Shown here piece by piece: positions 31,981 through 46,900 of a stretch of 64,000 bases of DNA (position 1 is the first letter of the stretch; each line of letters begins with the position of its first letter). The notes under the pieces were generated by a model. The model did no database searches and was not told where the DNA came from. It was given only the letters and a program-made list of their open reading frames with translations. Source of the stretch: Amborella trichopoda (lineage: Eukaryota > Streptophyta > Magnoliopsida > Amborellales > Amborellaceae); NCBI RefSeq assembly GCF_000471905.2, contig NW_006494916.1, positions 3,689,862 through 3,753,861 of the forward strand, read 5' to 3'. Both the position numbers and the translations under genes were made by a program.

Positions 31981-34900
31981 ATGAGAATCCCGGCCCCTTC
32001 ACAGTTTTCTCTCTCCAGAATGATCGCCATGAAATGCGTTCCATGCACTGTTAATTTCTGGGTTCTTGTGTGCTGGGCTTCATTATCGTACTTGACTGTG
32101 TTTAAAGTCCATGGCTCTCTCTCTAATGGAGAGCAGTATGTTATTTCCAATATTGTTTATCCTGAAACTAGTCTCAAGCACTATGATTGGCGTTACATAA
32201 GAGGTATGGTGCTCTTTACTCTCTGCTTATGATGACATAGTCCAGGTTCTTTTGTGCTCTGTGTGGGGTTCTACATGATTTAATCTGTTGGCTTTACTTT
32301 TATTTTTTTTGGCTTTAGTTTTTCGAATCTTCTTCGGTTGCTCCTAAGTGAGTTTTGAGTGAATTGGGTTTGTCTAATTCAATTTGCTGGTTTTTTATGG
32401 GTTCCTTCCTCATGTTTTTTGTCTAGTGATTAATTGTTCCCTCCTTTTTGTTTTCATCGTTTGCTGCTTATTGTTTTTGATAGCATGGTCCTTTTTTATT
32501 CAATTTATGGGTTATGATTGATCTTTTTGTGAGTTGATTTGTACATGTAGAGGTTGTGATGTAAAAAAAAAAAGAAAAGTTGAAAGTAATAAGTTCTTCA
32601 CACTCAGAGTCATTACTTCTCCCTGAATGAGAGGGATTGAGTTATGATCGCACCGTCCGATTTGATTAATTTGATGGGCTTTGATTAACATGCTGATTTT
32701 ATGAATGAATTTGTAAATATAGTGGTCACTATATGGAAAGATTGAAAGTATAGAAGTTCTTTGTGCTCGAAGTCTTTACTTTTCAGTAAATTGGATCGGA
32801 TTTTGATGGCCCGGGCCTGTTTGATTTGATCAGTGGGTTCTGATTAACGTGGTGTTTTAGGATTGTGTTTGATATGGATGTTAATTATGAATGAAAAATT
32901 GAAAACATGAAAGTTCTTCACATTCAGAAATAATTATTTTTTCGTGAGTAAATTGGATTGGAATTTGATTGCATCCTCTTACTTGTTCTTATTTATGGAT
33001 TTTGATTAATATGTCATTTTTTATTCTTTTTTTTTGGGTTGGTCATGGCCTGTTGATGATTCAATTTGTAAATCTAGACGTGTTATTATACAAAAATAAT
33101 TTGAGAATACTAGAGTTCTTGTTCTTCACACTCAGAGGTCATTATTTTGCCTGAGTATGGATGGGGTTAGTATGATCTTAATGTTATTCAATTTGTGATA
33201 AAATTCTGCTTCAACAAAAATTCATCGCACTCGAAGTCACTGGTTTCCTTGATTAAGTCGAAGGGGTTTCTGATTCATTTTTTCCTTTACTAATTTGGTT
33301 TTAGTTTGGATCAGGCCCATTTTTAGTATCAACTCTTTACAACTTGACATGCTATAGTGGTGTCCATGTACTGCCTATGCACCATGGCTTGCTTACCACA
33401 CCTCTTCAAATTTCTACATTTTTTTTTGTGAGAAGTTCAGTTATTTGTGTATTGTGAACCTAGCAAACCTTTGGCCTAATTTTGAATTCCTATCTTGTAT
33501 ATCGACAAGTACTGGCATTTAGATGACCGAAATTTGAATGTTAAGATGCTGGCTTTTTCATAAAATGAAATCCATGCGGAATTTCGATAAACTTTCAGCA
33601 AAAAATGGGCATGTTTCAGCCAGCTATTTTTATATTCTTCTCATCTTTAATTCTCTTAGTAAAACTTGTATATTCATATATCACATGTATTAGTATATAT
33701 TTAGTTATTATTCTATACAAATTACCTTACAGTAGAACCTACATGGAGATGAAGTAATCCATTTCTAAGCCACTCTAATTACATTAATATAAAATTCTGA
33801 ATGAATAAATTGCATATCATCTTATGTAGTAATTTTTATCACGAAAGCTTTTTGTTCTCATAACAGTATAAAACAAGTAAGTGAATATCCCCTGATATAA
33901 CATTTTATATACTCTTATAGGAACAATAGTATATTAACAATGAATAACGAACTTAACTCTACCTCATATTGTCTATTAGTGCATCCATGATTCTTACTAA
34001 CTAATATTTTGCTTTGGATGTTACTGATTCTGCAATATGAGCCATAGCTTTTTTTCTCTATTTGCATGTGATTTTCTTTCATCGATTCTTTCATATTTAA
34101 GCAACCTATGTGCAGATTTTTTGCAAAGCTTATTCTTTATTGTGTTATGAAAGATGATTATTAAATAATGTGCTGATCTTTAATATGCAAATGCTTGGAT
34201 GGGATGACATATGGTGCAAATCTTTTTTTTTTTTGAGTCTAAATTATTTTCTTTTATGGAAATTGCATTCATTTCTATTTTGTATGCTTTGTTTCAGTTG
34301 AGATATCGCCTTGGTTTTCTTCCATGTCCATGATTCTGACATCAAATGCTGATTATGTGAGTATGCATACTGTTGCTTTCATGAATGAAGTCTGAATATC
34401 TCCTGTGCTATTCTTTACCCATTAATGTATTTGGCTTTATGACTGCTAGTGATAAATGGTATTCCTTCTCACTGAACTCTGTGAGGGAACATGTAATCAT
34501 ATTAATACCTTCATTGTTAGGGAATAGTATTGGTGAGATGGTTTATCACTTGACGTGTACTCTCCTCCGCCCCCGTGCACCACCATATCTCCTGGGTCTT
34601 CTCATTTCTCATTGAATTCAGTTTTTCACTGAAATACATTTTTTGGCTTTATTATTAGCTGTGTTATGTGATGGCAGCGAGTATATAATTGCTTCTATTC
34701 CTATTGGCATAGTTTGATTTATGTCAATAGATGCTGTTTCTTAACACAACTGTTTCACTTCTTTTGATTTCAGTTCCTTGGCCTAATCGAAAGATGTTGT
34801 AAACCATAAAGTCCCTTCACTTGATTTATGGGCTGATTGTGAACTATTTCATATTTTTCATGGAGGGCTTGTGTTGGAAAGACACTTCCTAATGATTTGT

Positions 34901-37900
34901 TTACCTTACCCCTTAGATATTCATCTTCATGAATACCACATCATAATTTGTTCATCATGATAGAGTGGAACTGGCTTTTCAGAGAGTGAAATATAGGAAG
35001 CTAAAGATGTATTCAAACATTGAGAAATGATGGCCTCCTGTCAGAAACCAGCGCAAGCTTCTTAGTTATATACGCTGCTTCCAGAATCCTGTCAGGTTTT
35101 GAGTTCCTTGTTACTTGAACAATTTTTAATTTCACAAAGCATGCAACAGTTTTCATCATTTAGTTCAACACTACTACCAACTTTCTTTCTCAAATTAGGT
35201 TTGTCAACAGTACATATTAAGTTTTGACATTTTTGTACCATGATTTGAAAGTCAAATGCATAAAAGATGGAATTTTGTTCTTGTTGCTTCTTATACCCAG
35301 TTTGGTTACATGCAATGACAATCCTCGACAGTTTGACTTACATCATGCATTATGCAGGATGAGGAAAGCTCAAAAAAACTTCCCAAGGATATGTTGCCAG
35401 TTATATGCATAAGGGTTGGTGGTCCCCCACTCCCTGATGCATCTAATAACTCTTTGAAACGTGAAGGTATTCTGCAACTTCACCAACATTCTGCTTTGTT
35501 TCTGTAGGTAATGATTTTATTCATCTATTATATATAGTATGTTGCATGTCATGTTCTCCTTGAATAGCTATCCTAAGATATATTTTCAAACTAATGAAGG
35601 AATTTATCTCGTCATATGCAAATGTTATGCAAGACAGCTAAGGTCTATAACTTCTTTTATCCGTTTTTATTCTTTCCCCAGTAAGGGTATTTATGCCATT
35701 TCTCCAGTAAGGGTATTTATGCCATATATGCCATGATGGTGGTATATATGTGCTTTCATGCTTTTATTCTTGCCATGAGAGGAAGTAGATGGTTAGGTGA
35801 CTGGATCTTCACATTCAAAGTAGAAGTTGATTATGGGGTGCATTGGATGATTGGAATCATGTAACGATAAGAGGGAAGAAGGTTCTTAGGTATGGGATTG
35901 TAAGCTTAGGCTATACAAATACTTTCTTGGGTGTGGGGGACACATCTCTTAAATGTTCTTATCTATTTTAAAGCTACAATAAAGAAGAAATATGCAGCAG
36001 ATCAGGGAGCTAGAGGGGAATTGATAAATTGGCATCTTGCTTGTTGTGTAGTGGTGTTCGGAAGTGATCCGGCTGCTTTGGTGTCAACATATTCTCATTG
36101 TGTAGATTTTAGTGATTATCTTTGAAATATCAAAACTACCAAAGGGGTCAATGCCTTTTAAGGTGTGTCCAGTACTAAGAGTTATACTTGTGTATAGGCA
36201 ACACAGTATAAGCTTCTACTGCCAAAGGGGTCAATGACTATTTCTAGTAAAGCTTCTACTGCCTCCAAGTTTGTATCACTAGATTGCAAAGATGAGGATA
36301 CTCATAGAAATGAATGCTCATTCAGTATGCTATTTTTTTGCATGAGTTGCATTACCAAATACTGACTATGTTGTGAAATATTGATACTTGTAAGCATTAA
36401 TATGAATTTTGACTAAGTTGTTTTTGTAATACTTTTGAATCTACACCTGTTCTGGATAGATTGGGTTTTATTTCTTTAAGACGAAAATATCAAAGGCCGT
36501 TAAATTAGTTGAATGCATCATGCTTACCACTGGGACTAAAATAGTGCATTGAAACTTGAATCTTCATAAGATCTTTTATGTAAAATCTCTTCTTCTTTGA
36601 TGATAAATCCCTTCTTCTTTGATGCAGTACTTGATGTAGATATCAATAGATTCCTTAATGATATAAGAGCTCTCCCTGCTATGGATCAATGCTTTTTCTT
36701 TCAGAAAAGCTTGGCATTGGCCTTAACAAATGAGCAGGTTTGTGTTGAAATTGATTATTTCAATATAATACAACTATATTTCATGTCTTAAGAGTCACAA
36801 TTTTGTTTCTGGCCCTCTCTTATGGAGATGATTTCCTTTGAGATCTTCATAAATTCTGTTTTTTTTTTTGAGAGAACCTCATGAAAAAAATTAAAAAGGA
36901 ATTCTTTATTAGAAAAAAAGGAAATAGTCAAGAAATTAAAATTCCCTCAATATCAAAACTATTTCAAATTTTGAAAAACTCTGTATTTGTGGAAGCATGT
37001 TGTGATTAGTATTAACGACATGTCAAATTTGTTTTGCTGCAAGTTTCATGCTTTTATTTGGTATCTATTTAGAAGCTTTTTGTCCCTGGTGTTTTTCAAC
37101 ATGGCTTCTGCTTTTGTTGATGTCAACATTTGTGTGCTCGTTTGAATGTGTTTTTCTCCCTGGTTCTGTGTCTCTATGCTTTTAAGCAAATTATACTGAA
37201 ATGCTCGTGTTCACGGTTTAGAGGCTATTATGAATACTTCGCTTTAATTCGTATTTCTTTTGTGAAAGAAAAATTCATGTGGCCATAGCTAATTAGGACC
37301 ATGCAGGTTTCTCCAGGAATCCTGTATATTGGATTTTTCAATGGCATTGGACCTGTGAGGACACAATCAAAGATGGTAGGTTCTTTTTTGTGAATTGTAC
37401 ACCTGGGTTTTATTTTTTCTGGTAAGTAAATGCACATTCTAAGCTTTTGCACATCATCATTATCCGAGCCTTATACCAACATACTATGGTATCTTTTGCA
37501 CATTCTTGCACATGCAACATAGTATAGTATATTTTGGGCCTGGAATTGCTAAATTTCTTTTTGGATTTTAATTTTTTTTTCTTTGAAGGAATTCAACTAG
37601 CCAACCCCCAATAGTTGGGATAAGGCTCAGATGATGATTATGAAGTCAATCGAACTTTCCTCTTTTTTTTCCTTATTTGTTTTTCTATTTATGGGGTTTT
37701 CACATTCAGTTTTGAGAATGTTAAATGTGCTGGAAGCTTTGGCATCATCCATTTTTTGAGTTCATGATATGCAAGATCCTTTTGCAAAATGACAAGATGA
37801 GTGAATGAGCTCAAAGAACACAATCTGCTTTGTTTACATACTATTCCAAAGACAGTCAAGCACATACCTTTTCTGGGTAGAGATACAATAAGCTAATGGA

Positions 37901-40900
37901 AAAACAATTTTTGTATATTTTCCTTGATTCAATAATTTATGTATGGAAAAAAGAAAAATTTGGGGAAAAAGGAAGTTAAAGCAATGGTTAACGGAAAATT
38001 TTTATATGCAACATATTTGTGATTTCTGATGGGCCAAGATTTGACAAATGGCATTATATAGAGCATATGCCAGTGACCTACAAGACTGAAATGCAACAAA
38101 TGATCTAATATGTATGAAACGAAAGAAAAATTACATGCACATGAATGGAAGATGGCAAATAAAATTATAATAAAGACGTGCCTCTATTGTGAATCAATTT
38201 ATCAAATTTCTGCATGTGCATTTCCTCTCTTATTAGTAGTGAATTTAACCTCTGACTTGGCTTGGGACTTGGCATGGTCCCATTTGAATCATATCAATTT
38301 GAACATGCTGAGTATCTCTATAAACAACAAATGAGGGCAAGAATTAGTTGACTCAAACCATGAGACTCATCAGGGGGCCAATGCAAATTGACTCGACAAG
38401 TTGTAAAACACTATGTTGTAGTTTCACATGTTTCTTTAATCATCAATATCTTATTCAATTGTAGTATAGTACAATGATTAATTTATTTGTTAGTGGAAAT
38501 TTAGGTATATTTGCCTATGAACTTATCCGTTTTTTTATAGTGTGATTCACTATTTGCAGGTTAATTGCCATTCACAATATTTTTTATGATTAATTGCTGT
38601 TCACAATATTGATTTTGTTATTATGAGAGGCGATTTATTTGGAAATATAAGAGGCCGTCTTATTAAAATCTTTATGCAGAAATTGTGATCTTATTGCTTT
38701 TGATACCAAAATGAGACGTACTGATTGTTAACAATTTGCTACGTCTATTCTATGTGTTTTGAGATTCATATGTCTCATAATTATTTGCTTTTTAGCTAGA
38801 ACTTTGTGCTAAAATTTCATAACATAAATGCAAAACTTTATGTGATTTTTGTTCTATGGTCATTAACTCAACTTTATGCCTGCACACAATACACACACAT
38901 AATCCCCAATTCTGTCTGATAAATGTTTCTGAAAATGCAGATTAATCGAGGCCCAACATACAGATTCAGTGCCAATATCAGTGTGCTTGGATGCAGTGCC
39001 CCATCCTTTTGGGGCCCGTACTGCAATCAAACATTTGTCATGCTTTCCTGTGCTAAATCCGATTTGTACAAAAATCCGAGGAATCTTTTGGATTTAGGCA
39101 TTCATAAGCCTCTGAAGTATACTAATTATGATTTTGGGACTTCTGGGTTTTCAATGGACAATGATACTTTAACATCTAGACCCAAGATTACTCTTGATGG
39201 GCACAGTTTACAGAAAGCAACTCCCAACTTTCATGTGAATAAACCTGTTAAAAAACGCCATTTACGAGAGGCAGCAGAAGATGCAATAATTTGCAAGAAT
39301 CCTTATGGTGAGGTGTGCCTTAAGGAAGGTGAATGGGAAGTGTATTCCTTGGAGTTATTGGGCATTTCCTCCCAGTTGAATATTTTGGCTGGAAATATAG
39401 CAGTTAATCAAACTTCTAATGAACTGGATGGCAATGGTAACAACTCTGTCATTGATGATCAAATACAAATAATGGCTTATGCATGTCATGATGCTATTCC
39501 CACTAGGGCTTCATATGATCACTCTGGGAATATAAGTAATAATACTTTGACCATCCAGTTCCCAAAATTGGGGAGGTGGTATATTGCTATTTATGTTATT
39601 GGGAACCACTCAAGAACACAAGGAGATGAGGAAGTTGTATGCTTTTCTTTGGAGTGGCAAATAGATGTGTGTCCTTCTGAAAAGGCAGGAGCAAATTGTA
39701 CATGGGACAGGAATATGCTTCAGGTGGGTTAATTGGTAAATATGCATGTGACGCAGTGAGAGTTCTATACTATAATCAATTGGGCTAATGAAAACCAATG
39801 ATTCATTGGGTCATCACTGTCTATTGAAATGATGGATTGTGATGGAGAGAATGTGACCCACCATTGCCTCCATGAGGTCATGTCTTTGTCTATTGGGTTC
39901 CATTCTCTCTGCCTTGAATTTTCATGAATGCAATTCGCCGTCATATCCCTTCGGTATGGAAATGATGATTAGATGTTTCATAATTAGGACGCTTATAATT
40001 TATTGCTTTTCTTTGCTCATTATTTGGTCTGGATTTGATTGTTCTTTTTATTACCATTGATTGGAGGAGAATGGTTTTGTGCAGCGGGTTCTTAGAAGAG
40101 GTGGATCTGTACCTTTTGAGTCTTACTATGTTCCAACTGGTGAAAAGTCAGCAGTGTTTCCCCTGGGACCCCTTTTAAGCAACTCTTCTTTTGATAACAA
40201 GCTGCAACTTGCTTGGACATACTTTATTGTAGATGTACCTCGTGGTGCGGCTGGAGGGAATCTACAACTTGAATTGAAGTCTGATGCAAAAATAAAATAT
40301 GAAATTTATATCAGATTTGGTGGAATACCATCTATTGACATTTGGGACTACCAGACAAATGGGACAAGCACCGACAATGATTCTATATTTCGGATTTCAA
40401 ATGGGTCTGGGAGAGGAAATATAAAATTTCTTATGTTATATGTTAGAGAAGGCATTTGGGTTTTTGGACTGAGGCATCCTTTGGATGCTCAGCTGAGCAA
40501 TCAGGATACCATGTCTGTAGCTCTTGAGGGATGCCCAGATCGATGCTCTAATAGTGGGAAGTGCCATTCTGCAGTAGATGACAGTGGTCTAACTTTATAC
40601 AGGTTTCCCATTTCTCAGAAATCATTTCCTTCACTTGATTTCCATTATTTCAATTCTTTTAAGTGTAATCATTTTAATTTGGGTCGGCTAATGTATTACA
40701 TCTGTTAGTTTTTGGTCTTGTGCACGATATCTGTTATGCTTTGAGTTTCTTATAAATGATTCCTTTCTCAGCTATTGCACTTGTGACCGGAGGCATGGAG
40801 GCTTTGACTGTTCTGTGGAACTTGTATCACATGAAGGTAGATCTAAACCAATCAATACAAAATTCCTCTTATTTCTATTTTGAAGGCTTCATACGAATAT

Positions 40901-43900
40901 ATAATTGTGTTTGTATGTGTGCCTGCAAGCATGTCATGGCATGAAATAATTTTTTCTATTGCTTAAATATGGACTACTTTCTTTTTTTACTGCTGTACAT
41001 GTTCTTGCAATTCAAATTTAAGTAATCTTGAGCTATTCCATATCATCGTGTTATCTTCTGGTATCATATAGTTGGCCATCTTTTCACAGGAGTGTTATTC
41101 TTATCTTTTCCTTGTACTACTTAAAAAGTGATCCTTTCTCTTTACTGAAATATCTAAACGACAAATTCCCAATATGAATTCTAGACTGGTATGTCTCTCA
41201 ATAATTTCTAGACTTGTATTTCTTGTTGGATTTATGCTGTTTGTGCCTAAAGTCATAGGATTAACACTTCTTGGCTTGCTTTCTTCAAGTGCCTGATTTA
41301 CTGTCATCTGAAAATTTAAGTGCAGAACATATGTGGCAGTCTATTGCACTTATATTTTCAAATATAGCAGCTGTATTTCCTGCATTATGGGCTCTTCGCC
41401 AGAAGGTATGAACACGTTCATGGCTATAGATCTTAAAGCTGTTTTCTCTAGAAAGTCAGAGTGATATGGCATGGCCTTTAGTATATCAAAACTTTATTAA
41501 TTTGATTCCCATTTTATAATGAAATAAACCATTGGAACTTTAGAAATCGGTCTTTTCTTATTTGAATCTTACAGACTATCATTGCGACCAGTTGCATGTT
41601 TCTAATCATATGCTTCCATCTTATTGTTGTTCATAAGTGTACCTTATTGCTTTTATATTAGAACACAAATAGACGATTTTGATATCTCAGGTCTGCCTTA
41701 AGATTCATCAAACGGATGAATAACCAAACTACCAGAGAAGTTTCAAGAAAAATTTGCTGCACAGTCAATCAAAATATGACTAGTCGCGTGTCCCCTCTGG
41801 TCCCATGGTTTCTCATATTAAATGTATAATAAACTATAATTTACAACAATACCCCTAATGAACTATAATACCATAAACATCTCTTGGTCATGTTTACAAT
41901 TACTAGATGACCATAATAAGAAGAAAATATACGTGAAAAGTACAAAAGTTAATTACATATTTTCACTTCCCAAATTGCCGTTCTCTCTGCACTTCTCAAA
42001 TTGGCATGGGTAATCAACAAGCATTGGTATGTATAAAAAGATCATGACACTTCCAAGGCATAGCTTCTGTAAATATATCTGCCACTTGGGCAACTGAAGG
42101 AATATGTGGAAGAATTAGATCACCCTATTGTTACTAACCCAAACAAAGTGACAATCAACTTCAATAGTTTGACCTTTAATGAAAGACTAGTCTTGGATGA
42201 CTAATATTTTCAGAATAAGGTGGAGTCAGAGCAGTCTGCTGAATTCCGTATCATTAAGAAGTCATCTAATCCACACAGCCTCAGTATTGGCAGAAGGGAT
42301 AGCTATAGTAATCTGGTTTAGATATGGATTTGGAAACAGTTGATTGCTTCTTATATTTCTATGAGACAATTGATGAACCAAGGGATAAACAGTGTCCTGT
42401 AGTGGAGCAACAAGTGTCAGGATGTCCAGCATAGTCATTATCAATAAAGGCCACCAGCTTGAGTTGACTTTTAATAGAACAGAAAAAATATGTCTTAATT
42501 CCATACAGATAGCAAATGGCTTGATGCACAACAGTTAAGATTGGGTAACAAGGACATGAGACAATTGGCCCAGGCCATGGACAGCATGGCTAATGTCTGG
42601 TCATCTTGAGGTGTTCAAGACTCCCAACAAGGTGTCAACAAGTAGAAGGATCGGAGATTCTATCGCCATCATCCTTTGTATACTTCTGATTACATTCTAA
42701 TGGAGTATCAATAGTCTTTGAATCTGTGAGATTGGGAAGTTATATAAGATCTTGATTTTGGGTATATTTCTGTTGTGCAATTCACTAACCTTGTGGAGTA
42801 CGGGACATTCTAGTCCCAGAAATATTGAAGAATTCCCATGTCCTTCGTTTTAAAGGTGTTGAGGAGAACCTTCTTCAATGCCTGAACTCTTGCTCAATTA
42901 TCTTCAGTTATGAGAGATCATCAACATATACATGAAGAAGGATTCTGCAGCACATATATGCCGAGTAAACTAGATGTGGTCATTAGGGCTTTAAGCATGG
43001 CCAGCTCCACAAATATCCAACTGATTTTAAATGGTGAAACCCAGCTCTAGGAGCTTGTTTCATCCCATATAAAGCTTTCTGACACAAGTGCACATACTGT
43101 GGTTAGTAGAATTATACCTTGGGAGTTGTGTCATATAGACAACTTCCTTAAGATTGCCATTTAGGAAGGCATTCTTAACCTCCATCTGGAATATATCTCA
43201 ATTCTTTCCAGCAGCTACAAAGGTTTTAATAATGGTCATTATGGCTACAGTGCAAAGTTTTTGTTCATAAAGTCCAAGTCATACTCTATACCCTTCTGCA
43301 CCTGTGTGTGTCCCATACTTATCAAGAGAGTTATCAGGTTAAACTTTTCAGAGTAAACCCATTGGCTTCCTGTTAGGAATTGCAAACCCTAGAATGGGGA
43401 CTTTGAGAGAGAGAGAGAAGACAACCCACTTCACACGAATTGCTCACATACCATTTACATTGAAAAGAATACATATATATGTTACAAAAGAATAAATGAC
43501 TATGTTATCATTGGGTGAATAACTCAGAAAATTATAGAAAGAACAAGACACTACTATCTCTTTCTTAACACCCCCCCTCAAGCCGAACATGCGTTTGGTG
43601 CATTGAGAGCTTGTTTATTGACTCAAGGTGTTTGCCTCTAGTCAATGCTTTGGTGAACATGTCTGCAATCTGATGGGATGAAGGAATGAATACCATGGAA
43701 ATAGCACCTGATATGACCTTTTCCCCGATGAAGTGATAATCGAAATCTATATGTTTAGTCCGGGCATGAAAAATAGGATTTGTAGCTAGTTGCATTGCAC
43801 TTTGATTATCACAGGCTAGAGTGGTGGACTTGGTTAAGGAAACTCCAATTTCTTTAAGAAGCATGCACAATCAAGTGATTTCCGTTGCCACAGTGCTCAT

Positions 43901-46900
43901 AGCTCTATATTCCGACTTTGTGCTTGATCTTGATACTGATGTTTGTTTCTTGCTGCTCCAAGAAATAAGGCTATTACTCAAGAAGATGCAGAATCCAGTA
44001 ATGGAGCGACGGTCATTGGGACATCCTGCCCAATCAGCATCACTATATGCTTTAAGGTCCAGAGATCCAGAGGATGTATAGAATAAACCATTATGTATAG
44101 TACCTTTCAAGTATCTCAAAATTCTTTTGGTTGCTTCCCAATGAGGTTGTCGAGGAGATGGCATAAACTGACAGACTGTATTTACAGCATAGGCAATGTC
44201 AAGTAGTGTAAATGTAAGGTATCGGAGACTGTCAATAATGGTTCTATAAAGAAATGGATTAGGTAAGAGCACCCCTTCTTCAGTCTGTAGCTTCTTGCTT
44301 ACTTCAGCAGGGGTAGGTACAGGCTTACACTCCAACATTTTAGCTTTGGAGAGTAGATCAAGGATATACTTGTGCTAAGTGAGAACGATTCCTCCCCTTG
44401 TTCGATGAATTTCAATACCTAAAAAGTATTTCAATTCCCCTAGGTCTTTCATTTCAAATTTCAAGTTCAAAACCTTCTTAAGATGTTGAAGGCCTCTCAT
44501 ATCATTTCCAGTAATGAAAATGTCATCCACATAGATTAAGAATAGAATGATACCTGAGGTTGACTTTTTCGGAAAGAAAGAGTAGTCAACCCTGCTCCTT
44601 CGAAAACCAATATTATTGAGTAAGGAGCTAAATTTATCAAACCATGCACAAGGAGCTTGCTTGAGACCATAGATAGCTTTTTGGAGTTTACAAACATAAT
44701 GTCGATGTAAGGGATCTTCAAAGCCTTTGGGTTGTTGCATGTACACCTCCTCTTTCAAGTCATCATGAAGGAATGCATTCTTCACATCAAGTTGATGAAG
44801 TTTCCAATTGAGTTTAGAGGCCATAGTCAAGATACAATGTATAGTCAAGATAATCAATGCCATATTCATGACTAAACCCTTTGGCTACCAGTCTTGACTT
44901 AGTCTTTCTATTGAACCATTTGATCTGACCTTGACTTTGTACACCCACTTTCAGCCCGCAATGCTTTTCCCATGTGGCAATAGTACTAAAACCCATGTCT
45001 TATTCCTTTTAAGGGCATCGATTTCTTCTTTCATCGAAGCGAGCCAACTAGTGTCAGAGGCAGTATCTTCATAGGTAATCGGTTCTTGGATTTGGGAAAT
45101 TTTCATTGCAAAGGCTTTATGATTGGAAGACAACTCACAACAAGAGGTAAACCTTTCAATTGGGTACTTAGTTTTTGCATTGTGCAAGGTGGAGTTTGGA
45201 GTGGAAGTAGTTGTAGAGTAGACATGGTAATCTGATAGGTGTTTCAGAGGTTGTTGTAGAACGAGAGGAATGGCGTTGTGGCATAGGTAGGTCTTCGGAG
45301 GGTGGTTTAGGTAGGTTAGGTGATGTGATGGGAGATGCATCAAGGCTTGAAATAGGTGAAAGAAGAGGTTGTGGTGAGTGCTCCATTGAAGAAGAAGGTT
45401 GTGAATCAAACCTGTCAGATTGAGAGGGTGATTGCTGAGGCCTGAGGGTGAGGATGCTGAGATAGTGTTTCTATAACCCCAGAAGAAGAATGTACTTGAG
45501 AAGGAGCTTCTCCCTACCATTGAGAGGATATTGGAGTAGGCACTTGCATTTTATTTGGCATAGTGTTACTTGTATGAGCTGGAGAACAATGATCCTTAAA
45601 CTAGAACCTTGTTTCATCAAAAGTTACATATCTGGCAATAAAGGAGCGGTGCGACGCTTTGTCATAACACCGATAACCTTTATGTTCTAAACTATATCCA
45701 ACAAAACCACATTCTTGAGCCTTGGGAGAGAACTTGTTTCTTTTAGAGGGATGAATATGTGGAAAGCAAACACAACCAAAGATACGAAGAATGGAGTAAT
45801 CTGGTTTCCTACAGAAAAACATTTGGAAAGGAGATATGAAGGTCAACACAGAACTTGGTAATCTATTAATGAGATACATTGCAGTGGAGAAGGCTTCTGG
45901 CCAAAGAACCTGCGGGAGATCAATTGCAAACTTCATTGAGAGACTACTCTCAACAATATGACGGTGCTTGCATTCCGCAACACGATTTTGTGCTTGTGTG
46001 TAGGGACATGAGTGTTGATGGTGGATGCCATGTTGACTCAAATATTCTCTAAATGCATAAGAGGTAAATTCACCACCACCATCAGACCTAAGAGTCTTAA
46101 GTTTGCAAGAAAATTGGTGTTCAACATAGGTGTGAAACTTAACAAAACAATCAAACACAATAGACTTAGATTTCAAGAAAAATATCCAAGTATATCGAGT
46201 ATAATCATCCACAAAAATTACATAAAACCGAGAGCTAGACAATGAAGTAACTGGAGCTGAACCCCAAACATCACTGTGAATTAGATCAAGAGGGGCATTA
46301 GTCTTTCTACCAATGGAGTTAAGCAAAACCTCGGAATGCTTACCCAACTGGCAAAATGAATACAATGAACTAGACAGTAAATCATCAACAAACTTTGGGA
46401 GAGTTGACTCTCTTCCAAGACGACAAAACAATAAAGAAACTAGGGTGACCTAAGCGCTCATGCCACAAAATAAACATTCCTCTTTTAGCTTTTGAGATGG
46501 ACATAACAAGACCATACAGTTGATCATTTTGGAGTACATGGAGTCCTTTCTCAGCACTCCCTCTGCAATCACCTTCCTGCTCTGTAGATCCTTCACAACA
46601 CTGCCATGAGGAGTAAACTCAAAACTGCATTTAAATTCTTTAGTAAATTGAGACACAAATATGAGTTGTTTCTTTAATTTTGGCACAAGTAAAACATTTG
46701 GAATGTTTAAAGAACCAACGTTAGTAGAAATGTAGACAGTTCCAATATGAGTGATGGGCAAGGCAATGCCTTCCCCAGTGAATACTATGCAAGAACCATG
46801 ATAAGGAACTATACCTCGAAGTTGGGAGTTGTCATCTGTCATGTGAGTAGTTGCACCAATGTCCATAATCCAAGAACGATTGGTTGGTGCAGTGACTGAC

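Noticed and set aside
42262-42531. 89-codon - strand frame in intron 9
   Set aside because: It is an out-of-phase or decayed stretch of the old Copia remnant, not an independent gene.
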